A stretch of 64,000 nucleotides of DNA, from positions 4,661,596 to 4,725,595 of the forward strand of contig CM046332.1 in assembly GCA_025403435.1 (NCBI GenBank). Direction: 5' to 3'. Positions 1 to 11,886 of this stretch are shown in pieces; within the stretch, counting starts at the first letter, position 1, and each line of letters begins with the position of its first letter. The position numbers and the translations under genes were made by a program. The notes under the pieces were generated by a model, which had not been told where the DNA came from, did not search any database, and saw nothing but the letters and a program-made list of their open reading frames with translations. The stretch is from Artocarpus heterophyllus. Lineage: Eukaryota > Streptophyta > Magnoliopsida > Rosales > Moraceae.

Positions 1-1681
1 TTTTTTGGCGTGATTTCGTTTCCAATCTAGCACTCCTAGCACACACGCCCATTTCCGTCCTCCACCTATTTCATATGCCTTTTACCTTTATCTACAACAT
101 GATATAAAACTAAGTAAGCATAAGCTTAGTAAGTACACTTTCTCATCTCACAACATAAAATATTTCATAAAAAAATCATTACATAATATCGTAATCATAA
201 TCATAGTAGTGCACAAGGCACAAGATTATATAGAACATATCTTTTCATTTAAACTTCCATATTAAAATATCATTCATTTTATCATTAGGGGCCTAAGTGT
301 TGCACCATAAACATAAACATCATAAGCGCGCCATCATGAAAGGAGTGGGATAGCTAGTCCCAAACCAAACATGACAAGTCCAACCTTTAGGACATCATAA
401 ACATAACCAGAGACATAGGGTGTACAACACTTAATATATATATAAGCTTTAACATACCTCATCATTAAAACATCTTTTAAACCTTCTTGTTGCAACAAGA
501 GCTTTTTTGAGAAGACATAGGGTGTGCAACACTTAATTAAGTGATACATATATATATATTTATATAAGCTTTAACATAACATCTTTTAAACCTTCTTGTT
601 GCAACAAGAGCTTTTTTGAGAAGACAATATGTAAAAACAAATTTAAAAATTATCATAAAACATGTTCTCAAAACTTTTTCACAAACTTTTATCATGTTGC
701 AGGTGAGGATGTGCCTACTTGTCTTGCTTGCTTACTAAACCTTAACTTGGGTGACGTTGCCGCAGTTCTCAGTGTACTCGTCCTTTTGGACTATTCATGT
801 CAGTCATTTATATGATACATAAAATTAATATTCCTCTTCATAATATCATTTAATACCATATTACATCATCATGTATCATTCTTAACAAAACAAAGCATCT
901 TTGAGTCACAAACATGCACTTAAGGTCAAGAAACATAAAGATAGAAAACTTGGCCTTTAATGACTTGGAGAAATTAATCCCAACTTATAAGCACGAATAA
1001 AGTGTAAGATTATTCCATAACATAGCTACCATATATAAACATCACTCAAATTTTCTTCTCGTGAAAATATTAATCTAAAATATCTTTTTCCAATTTTTAA
1101 AACATTCAAGTAAATCTATCAATAATAAAAACTGCCTAACCTTTAAGGATTCATAACCCTATTTCTTTCAATTCACACTCAATTAGAGCACCAAAATTTG
1201 CAGGAACAAAGTTAACATATATATATATATATATAAAGTCCAGATTTTTGTTTAGCCATAAAAATTTCATTTGATAATTAAAATAAATCACATATTCAAT
1301 ATCATAAAATCTGCAAGCAAAGTCTAGGCAGTGAGTAGTCCAAATTAAAAGTTATGTATTAAATTATATATGCCACAAAATAATCTATAAAAATTACCAC
1401 ATATAATAAACACATAAGATTATAACATATCCAAAATTCTGCTTCAAATAAATTCGGAGTAATTCAAAATAAACATTCAAATTTAGAGTTAATATTAACA
1501 TCAGACACACTAGATAGCGAACATGTTCCATTCAAACATTTTTACAAAATCAAATATGTATGATATGCTTCTAAAATTTTTATATGACATGGTTAACATA
1601 TAAATATCTCATACTATCATCGCACATCACCTTATCATGTAATAACATGAAGAAGCACAAAATCACAATTTATGAACCTAG
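1..1681 (-). repeat. Left part of a ~3-kb gypsy-type LTR (family A, copy 1)
   Basis: AT-rich, non-coding sequence that lines up by eye with 15180-15739 plus 29601-31300 and with 62240-64000. Shared landmarks include the stretch around CAACATGATATAAAACT, the CTTAGTAAGTACA block, the GTGCAACACTTA block followed by TA microsatellite runs, and the GCAGGTGAGGATGT block near 710. The LTR continues at 12528-14051, on the far side of a Tat-lineage insertion, and begins (minus strand) TGTAACGCCC at 14051. Its other end lies left of the window. The orientation is inferred from the minus-strand primer site and gag relic at 14052-14630. Short ORFs here are not credible genes. Confidence 0.7.
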
Positions 1682-1686
1682 GGCAT

Positions 1687-2318
1687 TGTTAGGGGTGAGC
1701 TTGGTGCCACCGCCGAGTAGCCTTACTTTAGGTGGTCCAGCTCGACAAAATTGTGGGGAGCTAGCAACAGATCTCGATGAACTTAGATCAGTTATCTAAG
1801 GTTCTTTTCAGGGTCCCTTGTGTCGTACTGCAACTGGTCGCCTCCTCTAGTCAAGCACTAGCTCAATTCGGATTCTTTTCACTTGGAAGTAGGCTACTAC
1901 TAACCATCATTGGTCAATAGATGGCAGACAACTCACCGTCAGATGGGAAGCAATCCCCCGATGGAGGGCATGACACTTGTCTTTTGCCTTCTGACACGCC
2001 TTGATGTGACACATGGGTCGTGGGCAAAACCCACCTAACACCCAGTCCAAGTGGCAACTTATAAATAGGGTGTATTTATTGCATTCAGCATGTATGCTTC
2101 TTCCCACCTAACAAGTTCCTGTTCTCTGTCGAGCAACTCCTTCCTTAAGAATTAGAGAGCCCTTGTCTATTGACTAACCCATCTCTTCTTGCCTTCGAAG
2201 CGTCCCTTCTCTTGTTGCAGGTCCACTCGATCAGGCAGAGTCAGACAGGGAAAAGCTGTCCACCATGCGCAGCCACACGTGGTGTTAAATCGCCACCCTA
2301 TTACTATAATCATTAACA
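1687..2318 (+). repeat. 5' LTR of the Tat-lineage element
   Basis: Starts TGTTAGGGGTGAGC directly after GGCAT and ends CATTAACA. It matches 11887-12522 along its length, for example the CGAGTAGCCTTACT and GGGAGCTAGCAAC blocks, with scattered differences. It is followed by a primer-site-like sequence. Confidence 0.8.
2060..2067 (+). promoter_or_regulatory. TATA box in the Tat 5' LTR
   Basis: TATAAATA in the same position of both LTRs (second copy at 12266-12273). About 250 bp of LTR lie downstream, which fits an R/U5 region. Function is inferred from position only. Confidence 0.55.
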
Positions 2319-2340
2319 TTTGGCATTAGAAGGAGGGCAC
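2319..2340 (+). other. Putative primer binding site region
   Basis: Begins TTTGGCATTAGAAGG directly at the end of the 5' LTR, where minus-strand cDNA synthesis is primed. I cannot name the tRNA with confidence. Confidence 0.4.
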
Positions 2341-2388
2341 CTGCGCCTTCACTCGAAATTACTAACCACAGCAGGCCTATGAACCAAG

Positions 2389-3912
2389 ATGGTAACTCGA
2401 GGTAATGCCCAGGATGAGGGTGCCCGATAGGAGGGGTTGGGAAAAGCCTGAAACCAAAACCAGAATCTGGCCAGACCCAGGGGCCATCCCAAGCCATGAG
2501 ATTCCGTTATGGGGGTTAGGGAAGAGTAGTGAGGGCCAAACAGGTGTAAGATCTGGTTGTCCAAGACCCTATCCAAGAGCTGGCCAATGCTATTTGGATA
2601 CTTACTCAATAGCTCGCACAATAGGCTCAGTGCCAGGTGGCTCTTGGCCTCCTACCTCCAGCCCTGACTTACCAAGATGGGGGTCGAGCAAGACGGGATG
2701 CCACCGACCCTAGTAAAGCTGACTCCGAGCGCTCCAGAAGATCTATGGATGGTGTCTTGGCAAACAATAGGCTTGTCCGAGAGGGACGCCTTGGCCCTTG
2801 GGAAGCATGGGCTCTGTCATTGTAGGGCTCCCAAGCTTCTGTTTTTTATCGGCTCGGGTGCCAAGGGGAAGCACTACAAGGTTGCCACCCCAGAGTAGGT
2901 GACAGGGTTGAGGGCAGAGCACCTTATAGGGCTGAACTACTCGAAGATACTAATAATCGCCAGTTTCGAGAGTTGCAACACCAAATTGATGAAATCTGCA
3001 ACAACCGTTTCAGTTTGAAAGATGTCGGAGCCTTAGATCCGTCGTTTACTGACGCCATCATGCAAGCCCCGATGCTGCCCAAATTTAAAGTCCCACAAAC
3101 CAAGGCCTACGACAAGACCGCAGACATTGACGAGTATGTCAAATTGTATCGAGGACACATGCTCCTACAAAACACCAACAATGTAACCATGTGCAAGGCT
3201 TTTTCTTTGACCATGACTGGACCAGCTTGGCATGGTTCTAATGACTTGAGTCAGCTTCGATCACTTCTTTTCGATAGCTCTCTGACACCTTCTCAGCAGC
3301 TTTCTCCACAGCAAAAAGAAGAAGAAAGGAAATAACCTATTTATATGCTATTATGCAAGGAGATAGTAATGTCAAAGAATATATAAACCGATTTAGCCGA
3401 GTAGTGCTCGAAGTTAAGCACGTCAAAGATGAGACCCTAAAACATGCCTTCATTGGGGGTCTTCAAGATGAAAAGCTAACCTGGTCACTAGTATTCGAGT
3501 GGTCGAGCACATTTTCTCATATGCTCGGCTATGCACAGAGGTATGCTGACGTGGCTGAATATATGAAGAGCTGTAGAGAAGAAGCTAGCAATAGCGGCAC
3601 AAAGAAGGAGAAAAGGCAGAGGAAAGCACCCGAACAGTCTGGCATCGAGTAGAACAAGAAGTAAAAGAAGGACAAAAAGACCAAGAAGTCGAAAGTGCCA
3701 ACCGGGAAATTCCAAAGCTATACGCCCCTGGTAGCGAGTATTGATGAGGTACTTGCCCAAGTGAGCATAAGGAACCTACTGGTCGACCCGCCCAAGCTCA
3801 AGGGTAGCAAAGCAAAGCGGGACCAAAGCAAGTACTACAATCTTTACAAGGACATGCGACATAACACCTGTGACTGCATTCAACTCAAGGACCAGATTAA
3901 GAGACTAGTATG
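2389..3912 (+). pseudogene. gag: gag of the Tat-lineage element, broken
   Basis: Gag forms the virus-like particle that packages the element's RNA. The ATG at 2389 is the first plausible start after the primer site, but the N-terminal third is full of stops and frame changes. The best-preserved stretch is 2973-3335. It has the Tat gag signature of a phenylalanine-rich PKFKVPQTKAYDKT motif followed by a KAFSLTMTGPAWHGSNDLS motif (usually RAFPxTLxGPAxxWF). A second piece at 3353-3652 continues with VKEYINRFSRVVLEVKHVKDETL and a lysine-rich tail. The C-terminal piece at 3695-3910 ends in a degenerate zinc-knuckle region, KYYNLYKDMRHNTCDCIQLK, where family members have a C-H-H-C pattern. In-frame stops lie near 3334, 3650 and 3664. 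Non-functional. Confidence 0.7.
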
Positions 3913-4173
3913 AGACGGACATTTGTGGGAGTTTGTAGAACGAGTTTTGACTTCGAGCTCCGCAGCTAGGAGAGATGACCAACCGAGTTGAGATGCACTG
4001 AACCACACACACAACGATGGTGGGAATGCCTCGGAACCCCTAAACATTGTTTACATAATTTTTGGAGGGCCTGTCACAGGGGACACATCGAGTGGGCGGT
4101 GGGCTTACGTCCGAGAAGCTTGACTGGTCGAGAGAGGCAAACTCATTAATATGTCCAAGCACGTCAATAAAAT

Positions 4174-4698
4174 TTGCCACCAGCAAGAATGCCGATCACC
4201 TTTATGGAAGAGGAGGTGGATAAATTAATCCATCTACACAATGATGCTCTTGTGTGTGAGTTGCACATCACCAATAACAGAGTGCGGTGTGTGTTGATCG
4301 ATAATGGTAGCTCTACTGACATCCTGTTCAAGCAAGCGTACGATAAGTTGAAGATCAACAATGCTACCCTTATCCCGGTTCAGATGCCACTTTACGGCTT
4401 CATGGGTGAATGCGTCCAAGCAGTCAGGAAGGTTGGCCTACAGGTCACCTTCGGTGAGGGCGCTGCTCGGGTGACACGTATCGTTGACTTCTTGGTCGTC
4501 GACAAACCCTCCCAATACAATATTATTATTAGCCGTCTGACATTAAATGCATTGAAGGCTGTGGTCTCCACCTACCACCTGGCCATGAAGTTCCTAACGT
4601 ACAACAAGGCCAGAGAATCAAGTCACAACAGAAGGATTCCTGAGCTTGTTATGCTAATGCTGTCAAGGTTGCATCAGCTCGGCAATTGGACATCTTAG
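4174..4698 (+). pseudogene. Aspartic protease domain of the Tat-lineage element
   Basis: Retroviral-type aspartic protease that would process Gag-Pol. An open stretch of 174 residues contains the active-site region VLIDNGSSTDILF (family usual D-G/S-G-S-S), with the catalytic aspartate present. A hydrophobic flap region (MPLYGFMGE) and a C-terminal IIISRLTLNAL motif, which resembles the family's GRxxLN motif, follow. It lies about 260 bp after gag and 180 bp before RT, as expected in Tat elements, but is separated from both by stops. No start codon is implied; in the living element this is part of a polyprotein. Confidence 0.7.
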
Positions 4699-4874
4699 CC
4701 ATCTACAAGGTTGACAAAATACAATTCCCAGTTGAGCCAGCACCTAAGATGCTCTGTGACCTTGACCCCTGTATGCCTAAGGAGGAGGTGAGGGCCACCC
4801 CTATCGAGGATTTGGTGTCATCCAGCCTCATTCCAGCACATCCTAACCGATGGTCCAACTCGGCTATCAGCTGA

Positions 4875-6240
4875 AGCCTGAGATCCAGGCCGACCTTAAA
4901 AAGCTTCTTGTAGAGTATCGAGATGTGTTTGCATAGTCTCACAAGGACATGCCCAGCATTGATCCCAGCATAATCCATCACTGTCCTAACATCCAACTAG
5001 AGTACAAGCCAGTTATTAAAAAGAGAAGGCCTTTAACCCGAAAAGGTATGTCGCCATTAATGAAGAGGTTCAGAAACTGCTAAAGGCAGGATTCATCTAA
5101 GAAGAAAAGTATCTAGAGTGGTTGGCAAACATGATCCTTAGTCAAGAAGGCAAATGGGAAATGGCGGGTTTCTATAGACTACACCAACCTAAACAAAGCC
5201 TATCCCAAGGACTATTTTCTACTGCCTCGAATAGACCAGCTCGTTGATGCAACTACCAGGCATGAGCTGCTCAGCTTCATGGATGCCTATTCTGGCTATA
5301 ACCAAATACGGATGGCCGAGGAAGATCAAATAAAAATAGCCTTGGTTACCGACCAAGGGCTATACTGCTACGTAGTAATGCCCTTTGGACTTAAGAATGC
5401 CAGGGCTACCAACCAACGCCTAGTCAACAAGATGTTTGATCGGCTGATCGCCAAAACCATGGAGGTCTATGTGGACAATATATTGGTTAAATCCATCCGA
5501 GCAGTGGACCACATGGCAGATTTCTGAGCAAGCTTTGACATTCTCTGGGAGTATGGGATGAAACTCAACCCAGTGAAATACATGTTTGGGGTTAACTCGA
5601 GCAAATTTCTCAGATTTTTGGTCAATCAAAGAGGAATCGAGTCAACTCGGCCAAGCCTCAAGCTGTTATAGACATGTATTTGCCTCGGATAGATAAAAAA
5701 GTGCAAAAACTTACCGACATGGTAGTGGCTCTCTCCAAGTTTGTCTCTCAGTCTACCAACAAGTGCCGTCCATTTTTTCAGGCGCTTAAGGGGAGGTTTG
5801 AGTGGAGCGGGGAGTGTGAGGAAGCCTTCTAGAATTTAAAGAGGTACTTAGCCACGCTCCCATTCCTATCCAAACCTTTACCGAGGGAAGTATTGTATGC
5901 CTACCTCACCGTGTCTGAGAAGGTGTTAGCTCGGTACTCATCTGAGAAGAAGACAGAGTTTAGAAGCCCGTCTACTACACAAGCCATACGTTTCAGGATG
6001 CTGAGGAGAGGTATCCCCCACTTAAAAAATTGGCTTTCGCCCTAGTCACTTCTGCTCAAAAATTACGGTCTTATTTTCAAGGGCACACTATCCGGGTCCC
6101 AACAAAATTTCCTCTTCAGTAAGTTTTTTAGAGCCCAGAGATATCAGGATGAATGGCCAAGTGGTCGGTTGAACTCGGCCAGTATGACATTCATTTTGTA
6201 CCAAGGACAGCTATCAAGGCCCAGGCCCTCGCAATTTCAT
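4875..6240 (+). pseudogene. Reverse transcriptase and RNase H of the Tat-lineage element
   Basis: RNA-dependent DNA polymerase with its attached RNase H, broken by stops and frameshifts. Recognisable in order: an N-terminal segment near 4880-4990 resembling VEYRDVFAxSHKDMP; the palm/fingers region with MDAYSGYNQIRMAEEDQ at 5279 (family FMDAYSGYNQIxM); VVMPFGLKNA at 5375; and the catalytic box VYVDNILVKS near 5467. The usual catalytic box is Y-V-D-D, so the second catalytic aspartate is asparagine here. RNase H is inferred around 5770-6200 from FFQALKGRFEWSGECEEAF and degraded downstream motifs. Stops near 5098, 5527 and 5830 break the frame. Confidence 0.75.
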
Positions 6241-6292
6241 TGCCCAGTTCACTGATAACGAGCAAGGCACACCACTAGCCAAGAAGGCAACT

Positions 6293-6850
6293 ATGGAAGT
6301 CCTAGATGCCTTTAGCTGTAGTAAAGGCGATCATGCCATGTTAGAACCAAAATGGAAGCTCTTTGTAGATGGATCTTCCTGGGTCAAAGGTTCGGGTGCT
6401 GGGCTGGTTCTGACAAGCCTAGATGGATATAAGATAATCTACGCACTTCGATTCAATTTCAAGGCCTCTAACAATGAAGCAAAGTATGAAGCACTCCTGG
6501 TCAGACTCAGAATCACTAGGGATCTCAGGGTAGACTGCCTAGTCACCATAGCGACTCCATGCTTATCATCCAACAGGTCACTTGGGGTGTTTCAAGCCTG
6601 AACGAAATCCATGACCACGTATTTACAAGCGATCAGGACATTGCTCGGGCAATTTAAATCTTACTTATTCAAACAGATTCCCAGATTTGAAAACTTTGAG
6701 GCTGATATGCTTGCTTGGCTCGCCTTAGGCTTGGGTGATAGTGAGTTAACATTGGTCCCCATTAAAAGATTAGCTGAGCCGATTATTAACAAAGAAGTGG
6801 CATGTGTAGCCGAAGAGCAGGAGACCACTTGGATGGACCCGATCATCTGA
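6293..6850 (+). pseudogene. Second (archaeal-type) RNase H of the Tat-lineage element
   Basis: Tat elements carry an additional RNase H between the classical RNase H and integrase. Residues from about 6345 show KLFVDGSSWVKGSGAGLVL, with the first catalytic Asp in FVDGSS. The helix motif NNEAKYEALLVRL supplies the conserved Glu. The third acidic region (normally SDSQLV) is degraded near 6545-6600 by a frameshift. The C-terminal IPRFENFEADMLAWLA at 6676 corresponds to the family IPRxxNxxADALAxLA motif. Two ORF fragments (6293-6601 and 6611-6850) represent it. This domain is the main reason for placing the element in the Tat lineage. Confidence 0.75.
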
Positions 6851-8053
6851 TACCTGACCACAGCCGAATTGCCTGGTGACCGAGAAGAGGCGCGCTAGAT
6901 TTGTAACAACTTGGCCTGGTATTTGATGATCGATGGAAAGCAATATAGGTGAGGCTACACTGCACCGTATTTGAAGTGTGTAGGGCCCAAAGAAGCTTAA
7001 TATCTGCTGAAGGAAATCCACGAGGGGTTATGTGGTAATCACTTTGGGAGGCGATCCTTGGCCCAAAAATTCCTTCGACAAGGCTATTATTGATCATGGG
7101 GAAAGACTGTAAAGACTTTGCATGAAAATGTTTAAAATGTCAGCAGTCCACGAGAGTGCTCGGACACCCCGCCGAGCCACTTAGCTCAGTAAAATCAGAA
7201 TGGCCTTTTGCTAAGTGGGCCATTGATTTTATCAGGCCCCTTCCCCAAGCCCAGCCTCAGTTTAAGTACTGCATTGGAGCCATCAACTACCTCATTAAAT
7301 GGGTGAAAGTGGAGTCGTGTATGAACATGACCGAGGCAAAATGCATAAACTTTGTATGTATAAACATCATTTGTCGGTTTAGGATCCCGCATACTATTGT
7401 GACCGACAACGCAAAGTAATTCAAATCCTCGAGTCTTCTCTGCCTATGCAAGCAGCTTGGCATCACGAAGGTCTTCATTTCTCCAAGCTACCCTCTGAGC
7501 AAAGGGCAAGTTGAAGTGGTCAATAAAACGATCAAGGACAATCTAAAGAAGAAACTTGAAGGCCTTAAGGGGCATGGATTGACGAGCTCCCAAAGGTGCT
7601 CTAGGCTTATCGAACAATGGCCCAAACTACCACTAGGGAAACTCCATTCTCTCTTGTATACGGGGCTGAGACTATCATCCTGGCGGAAGTAGGGCTGCCA
7701 AGCTTTAGGGTCGAACAATACAAAGAAATTTGAAATGTTGAGGCCATGATGTCTGAACTTGATTTGCTTGAGGAGAAGAGAAACTGTACAGCGATTTGTA
7801 ATGCAACTCGGAACCAAGTCATTGCTTGGTACTATAACAAATGGGTATTACCAAAGAGCTTCAAAGTTGGAGATTGGGTGCTAAGGAAGGTCACCATTAG
7901 CAGCCTGGGTTAGGGTCCTTTGGTCCAAAGTGGGACAGACCACATAAGGTTATTGAAATTGTCCAACCAGGCACCTACAGGCCATTGGACATAGAGGGCA
8001 ACCTGCTCGGTCATCCTTGGAACGCCGAGCTCCTAAAAAAGTTCTTTTGCTAA
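6851..8053 (+). pseudogene. Integrase of the Tat-lineage element
   Basis: Integrase inserts the cDNA into the host chromosome. The N-terminal zinc-binding region is recognisable around 7005-7150 (an H...H segment in KEIHEGLCGNHFG, then a degraded C..C). The core begins near 7195 with EWPFAKWAIDFIRPLPQ, giving the first catalytic Asp. VTDNAK at 7400 gives the second Asp, and SKGQVEVVNKTIKDN near 7500 gives the Glu, so the D-D-E set is visible. The C-terminal segment runs through FKVGDWVLRKV near 7862 and ends with a PWNAELLKKFF-like tail and a TAA at 8051. Several stops and frame changes interrupt it (for example after 7419). Confidence 0.75.
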
Positions 8054-8964
8054 CCGACGCTAGAAACTTTTTTTGATATCTGGCTACATTCTTTTTGTAA
8101 CTAGGCCTACTAAATAGGACGAGAATGTAAATATTATACATCAATGAAAATGTTAAATCCTATATTGTTCCATTGAGAAATGCGTGTTAAGGAAGATACA
8201 ATCTTGAAAAAGGATGCATAACTCCAACCAGGTGGGCCAGACGCTAAATCCCGAAGAGGGAGAGTCACCCCAAACAACCGAGCTAGGGGCTGGTCTACGT
8301 AATGCTAACCATTAGTTTGTCGCCATATGGACCACCCAGACAAAGTCACCCTAGCATAACTATGCCCGACCAACATTAGACTTGTAAAAGTTCTAATGAA
8401 CTTAAACAAGTCTAACGGGGCGATAGGGTATAGGGTACCACACGCCGTTGTGCTCTGCCTGACCGAGAAATAGGCTTTCCCTACTCGGCTAAACTCGTTA
8501 ATGCTTTTTCCCATGAAGTTTCTTCCCAAGGAATGCTTGGAAAAGTAAGACATTTTGTCATCAAAATGCTGAACTCGACGAGAAACATCCTCTCCCAAGG
8601 AACATTTTGTCAATAATTGGGAAGATGAGTTTAGAATCTCTAATTCAAAAACATCCTCTCCCAAGGAACATCCAACTTAGAAAATCCTCAACTTAATTCC
8701 TCTCCCGAGAAGAGCCTAACTTTGAGGAAGGAGGTTCAAACTTTGTTCTCGAGGAGCCGCCCCATAAGCTTTCAAAGAACAAAATTTTTAATCAGAGGAC
8801 AGTCACACTTAGGAAAGAAAATTCAAAGATTAAAACTAAAAGAAAATACCAATAAGCGATAAACTTCAGGGAAAATAAAAATTTCATTATAGGAAGCGGT
8901 GGGGAGGTACAAATAACAGGGCAACTCCAGAGCCCAAATAAAGAAAAAGGCAAGAAAATAAAAA
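8054..8964 (+). other. 3' spacer of the Tat-lineage element
   Basis: About 900 bp between the end of pol and the end of the antisense ORF. No credible coding on either strand. It holds several copies of a CTCTCCCAAGGAA-like word around 8520-8670. The purine stretch GAGCTAGGGGCTGG near 8280 resembles a polypurine tract but is not next to an LTR. Confidence 0.5.
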
Positions 8965-9578
8965 CTAAGCCTGGGCCTCATCCTTGGCGTCATCGTTTCC
9001 GTCGTCTCTGCCCTGGTCGTCCCCATCATCTTTGCCGTCCACTTTGATGACCTCCTCTTGTTCGGGCTACTGTGCTCTACCCTGTTCTGGCTCGATAATG
9101 AGTGACCAGTCGAAGCCTGCTGCCTCAAAATGCTTCCTAATGAGGTAGTCCCGGAGGTTAGTTATGCCAAAGTAGCAGTAGTCGGTGTACTCTGGGGATG
9201 CCTTGAATTCCTCCATGGCCTGGGCGAGACAACTAGGCAGTTCCTCCCAGAGTCGTTAGTGCTTGGCCTGGGAGGCCTGCAGTTGATCCCTAAGGTGGAT
9301 GACCTCAACCTTTGATTGGTAAGCCTCATTCCTGGCTGCTTCGACCGCCTTCCTCGCCTCCTCCGCAGTTGCCTTGGCTTGCTGGGCCTCTTCCTTTGCC
9401 TTTCTGGCCTCATCTTCGGCCCGAGCAAGAGCCTCCTTGATTTGATCAAGCTATATGTTCTTGGCATCGAGCTCCTTCTCAGCCTCAATTTTTTCGAGGA
9501 TGGTCTTCTTATGCCTCTCCTTCTCTAGGTTCAGCTCCTTCCGCCCGACCATGTAGGCCAAGTCTAAGAACAGCACGC

Positions 9579-9646
9579 CTGAAAAAATAGAGGTCAGAGC
9601 ACAAAAGGAAGACAAATGGAGTTCGATTCTAGATTTTTTAACTCAC
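9579..9646 (-). other. Probable 68-bp intron in the antisense ORF
   Basis: On the minus strand it reads CAAG|GTGAGT at the donor and TTTTTTCAG|GCGTG at the acceptor. Removing it joins two open segments in frame (a leucine-rich stretch into VLFLDLAYMVG). Splicing is inferred, not shown. Confidence 0.6.
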
Positions 9647-10034
9647 CTTGGCAGTAGAGCAAAAGGAGTGCTATATAGGCCCTTGAAGTCCTCTCCTCAG
9701 AGGTTCTACAGGAACGATTCCTCAAGAACAACCTCTCCGAGGTGTTCGAGGATATGACGGTAGTAATTTGGTCGCCTCCTCGAAGGGTCTCCCATGGAAG
9801 GCACCATGGCGGTTGTGACGGTGGGAGGTTGGGGTTGGCTCGAGGAAGCCCCAGTCCTCGTTGGCGAAGGTGGGGGATCTTAGACTGTTTAGGGCAAACG
9901 CTCAGACCACAGTGGCAGCTCTGGCCTTAGGGTCCTATTTTGTTTCTTCCCAACCACTGCCTTCCTTTTTGAATGACAAAGGCACTCCATCATAGCACAC
10001 CTTTCTTCTGCGTTGCTCAGTTGGGAAGACATTT

Positions 10035-10104
10035 CTGTAGAACCAAGAAAAATCTCCCCAAGTCAAGTCGAGTAATGCAAAAAAAAAAAAAACTCAAAGC
10101 TCAC
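10035..10104 (-). other. Probable 70-bp intron in the antisense ORF
   Basis: On the minus strand it has a GTGAGC donor, a long T run and a TTCTACAG acceptor. Length and T-richness are typical of short plant introns. The downstream exon opens a frame beginning MSSQLSNAEE. Confidence 0.5.
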
Positions 10105-11869
10105 CTCTAATCCAGAGCTGGCCGGATGGGTACAAGAACTGAATCACGTCCATGAGGTCCTCGTTTGCTACAGGTGGCCCTAGGTCAAAGGAGCCACTTG
10201 AGAGTCCTCGACGGCCACCCGGATCTAGAAATGCTCAGCCCTAGGATGTCGGCGACGCTTGGCCTTGCCACCATCACCTGCCTAGTCGTTCGAGCAGGTT
10301 GGATGTTGGAAGGGGGGATGGTTATGCTGGATTCCCCAAACTAGCCATAACAGGAAGGGTCTCTTTCCTAAGCAGGAAAGACTGCTACTGTATGGACTCC
10401 GGCTTGGAAAACATGTCCTCTACTACTCTAAGAATATAGGTCGGTGCCCATGGCCTCTTAGACCACAAATGCCCCTGCTGAAACATCCTCGAAATGCATT
10501 GGTCCTCATGGACGGCCTCATCGGCCTGGGCTAGATAACTTCCCCCGCATAGAACCACTCAAACTTCCAAAGCTTGTCCAAGTTGAGGTTGTCTAGGACA
10601 AAGTCCTTCTTGAAGCTGGTGACGTAATACCAGCTAGACTGCCGAGGAAGCTTCTTCATCTTATACACCTATTTAAAGGCCTCCCACGGCATCTTAGTAG
10701 CCCGATGGTACCTCCATAACACATACATCCCAATCAGTGACCTATAGTTGTTCGAGTTGAGTTGGGTCGGGCAGACATTTAGGTTGTTAAGTGCCTGATT
10801 GAGGAATGGGTGGAACGGCAAGTGCAGCCTAGCCTTGAAGAACTCTGCATATAAGGTAATACACCCCTCAGGTGGAGTCAGGGGTGAATCATTCTCCTCG
10901 GGTACGATGAGGACAATGTCACTAGGATATCAAATTCTTGACATAGGTCCTCAAGCCAGGATTCTATTATTACGCTGGAGTAGGCCATTGCTAATGTTTA
11001 CCCCAGCCGAGATATGTAATAAACAGTCACTCCTGGACTCGAGTGACCACAACCCCCTCAGCCTCATATTCGATGACGTTCCCCTCTGGCTCTGCCTCCT
11101 CGACTGCTTCTTCTTCGTCAGAGATATCGACAGTTACCCTACCCATGACCTAAACAAGGGCCCTAGAGTCTCGACCGGAGGTACTCGACACAATGGCGGC
11201 TACCACCACTTGGCCCACTCCTAGGCTGTAACTCGGGACGTGATAGCAGTGGCTGCCCCGATGTAGGGATCTTCGTCCCTACATGGTCTCATCGGGTGCC
11301 CCCCGTCCAGCAAATCAAGGTATTCCTACTTAGGTACCCTCTCAACATTGACCCTTAGTATTTCGGCCAACCGGCCTGCTCCGTGCTACTCTCTTGACAA
11401 TCCTTCTATGTCAACCTCCATGGAGGTCGACTCATTGGTCTCGGCACTGCTGTCCAACCAGGAGATATTTATATTCTGTGAGTTAGAAAGGTCACTCATG
11501 CTGTCGCATACTTTTTGGGAAGTTACCTAATCGAGTTATGGAAGCTTGGGAAAATAAAATCCTTAAGTTGGTAACTATAACTTGGTAACTAAAACTCAAG
11601 AGTCGCGAAGTCTGGCTTCGATTGCACGTGAAAATGATAAGGAGTAAAACCTTATTTATAGCTGCCTCAAGTATGAAACTTAGGCACAAAAAATGAAGAG
11701 GCACGATGATTACGCCTGTTAGAGAAACATCTAGTCGCCTTTCGACACATTTCCCTCCAAGCTTCATCGCGTGGCCTTCCATCTCTCGCCACCTCGAGAC
11801 TCCGCTTGGGCTTCATCCTTAGCTGAGCTCACCCTCTCGGCATAGTCCACCCGGCCGAGCATTGACCAA

Positions 11870-11886
11870 GTGAACTAGGGGGCTAC
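11870..11886 (+). other. Polypurine tract of the Tat-lineage element
   Basis: A G-rich run (AACTAGGGGGCTACTAC) immediately before the 3' LTR, the expected plus-strand priming site. Confidence 0.55.

Larger units (their letters stand above)
8965..11499 (-). pseudogene. Antisense coiled-coil ORF of the Tat-lineage element, with two likely introns
   Basis: Runs opposite to gag-pol, between pol and the 3' LTR, where Tat elements such as Grande are known to carry antisense genes. The ATG at 11499 opens a serine/asparagine-rich N-terminus, followed by an acidic segment near 11090-11120. A conserved-looking part with DKLWKFEWFYAGEV lies near 10540-10580. The C-terminal half is best preserved: a charged helix rich in Glu, Lys and Ala (9300-9530, a clear heptad-like coiled coil), then EFKASPEYTDYCYFGITNLR near 9160-9220, and an acidic Asp/Glu tail ending at 8965-8967. 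The frame is kept across two consensus GT-AG gaps (9579-9646 and 10035-10104). Stops occur, for example in the coiled coil near 9450 and 9256. The function of this family is not established. Confidence 0.6.

Noticed and set aside
2405..2898. Three overlapping plus-strand ORFs as independent small genes
   Set aside because: They are frame-shifted pieces of the N-terminal gag of the Tat element.
9162..9488. 108-residue, Arg/Pro-rich minus-strand ORF
   Set aside because: Wrong frame of the antisense coiled-coil ORF. The overlapping frame has heptad-like Glu/Lys/Ala helices and continues on both sides.
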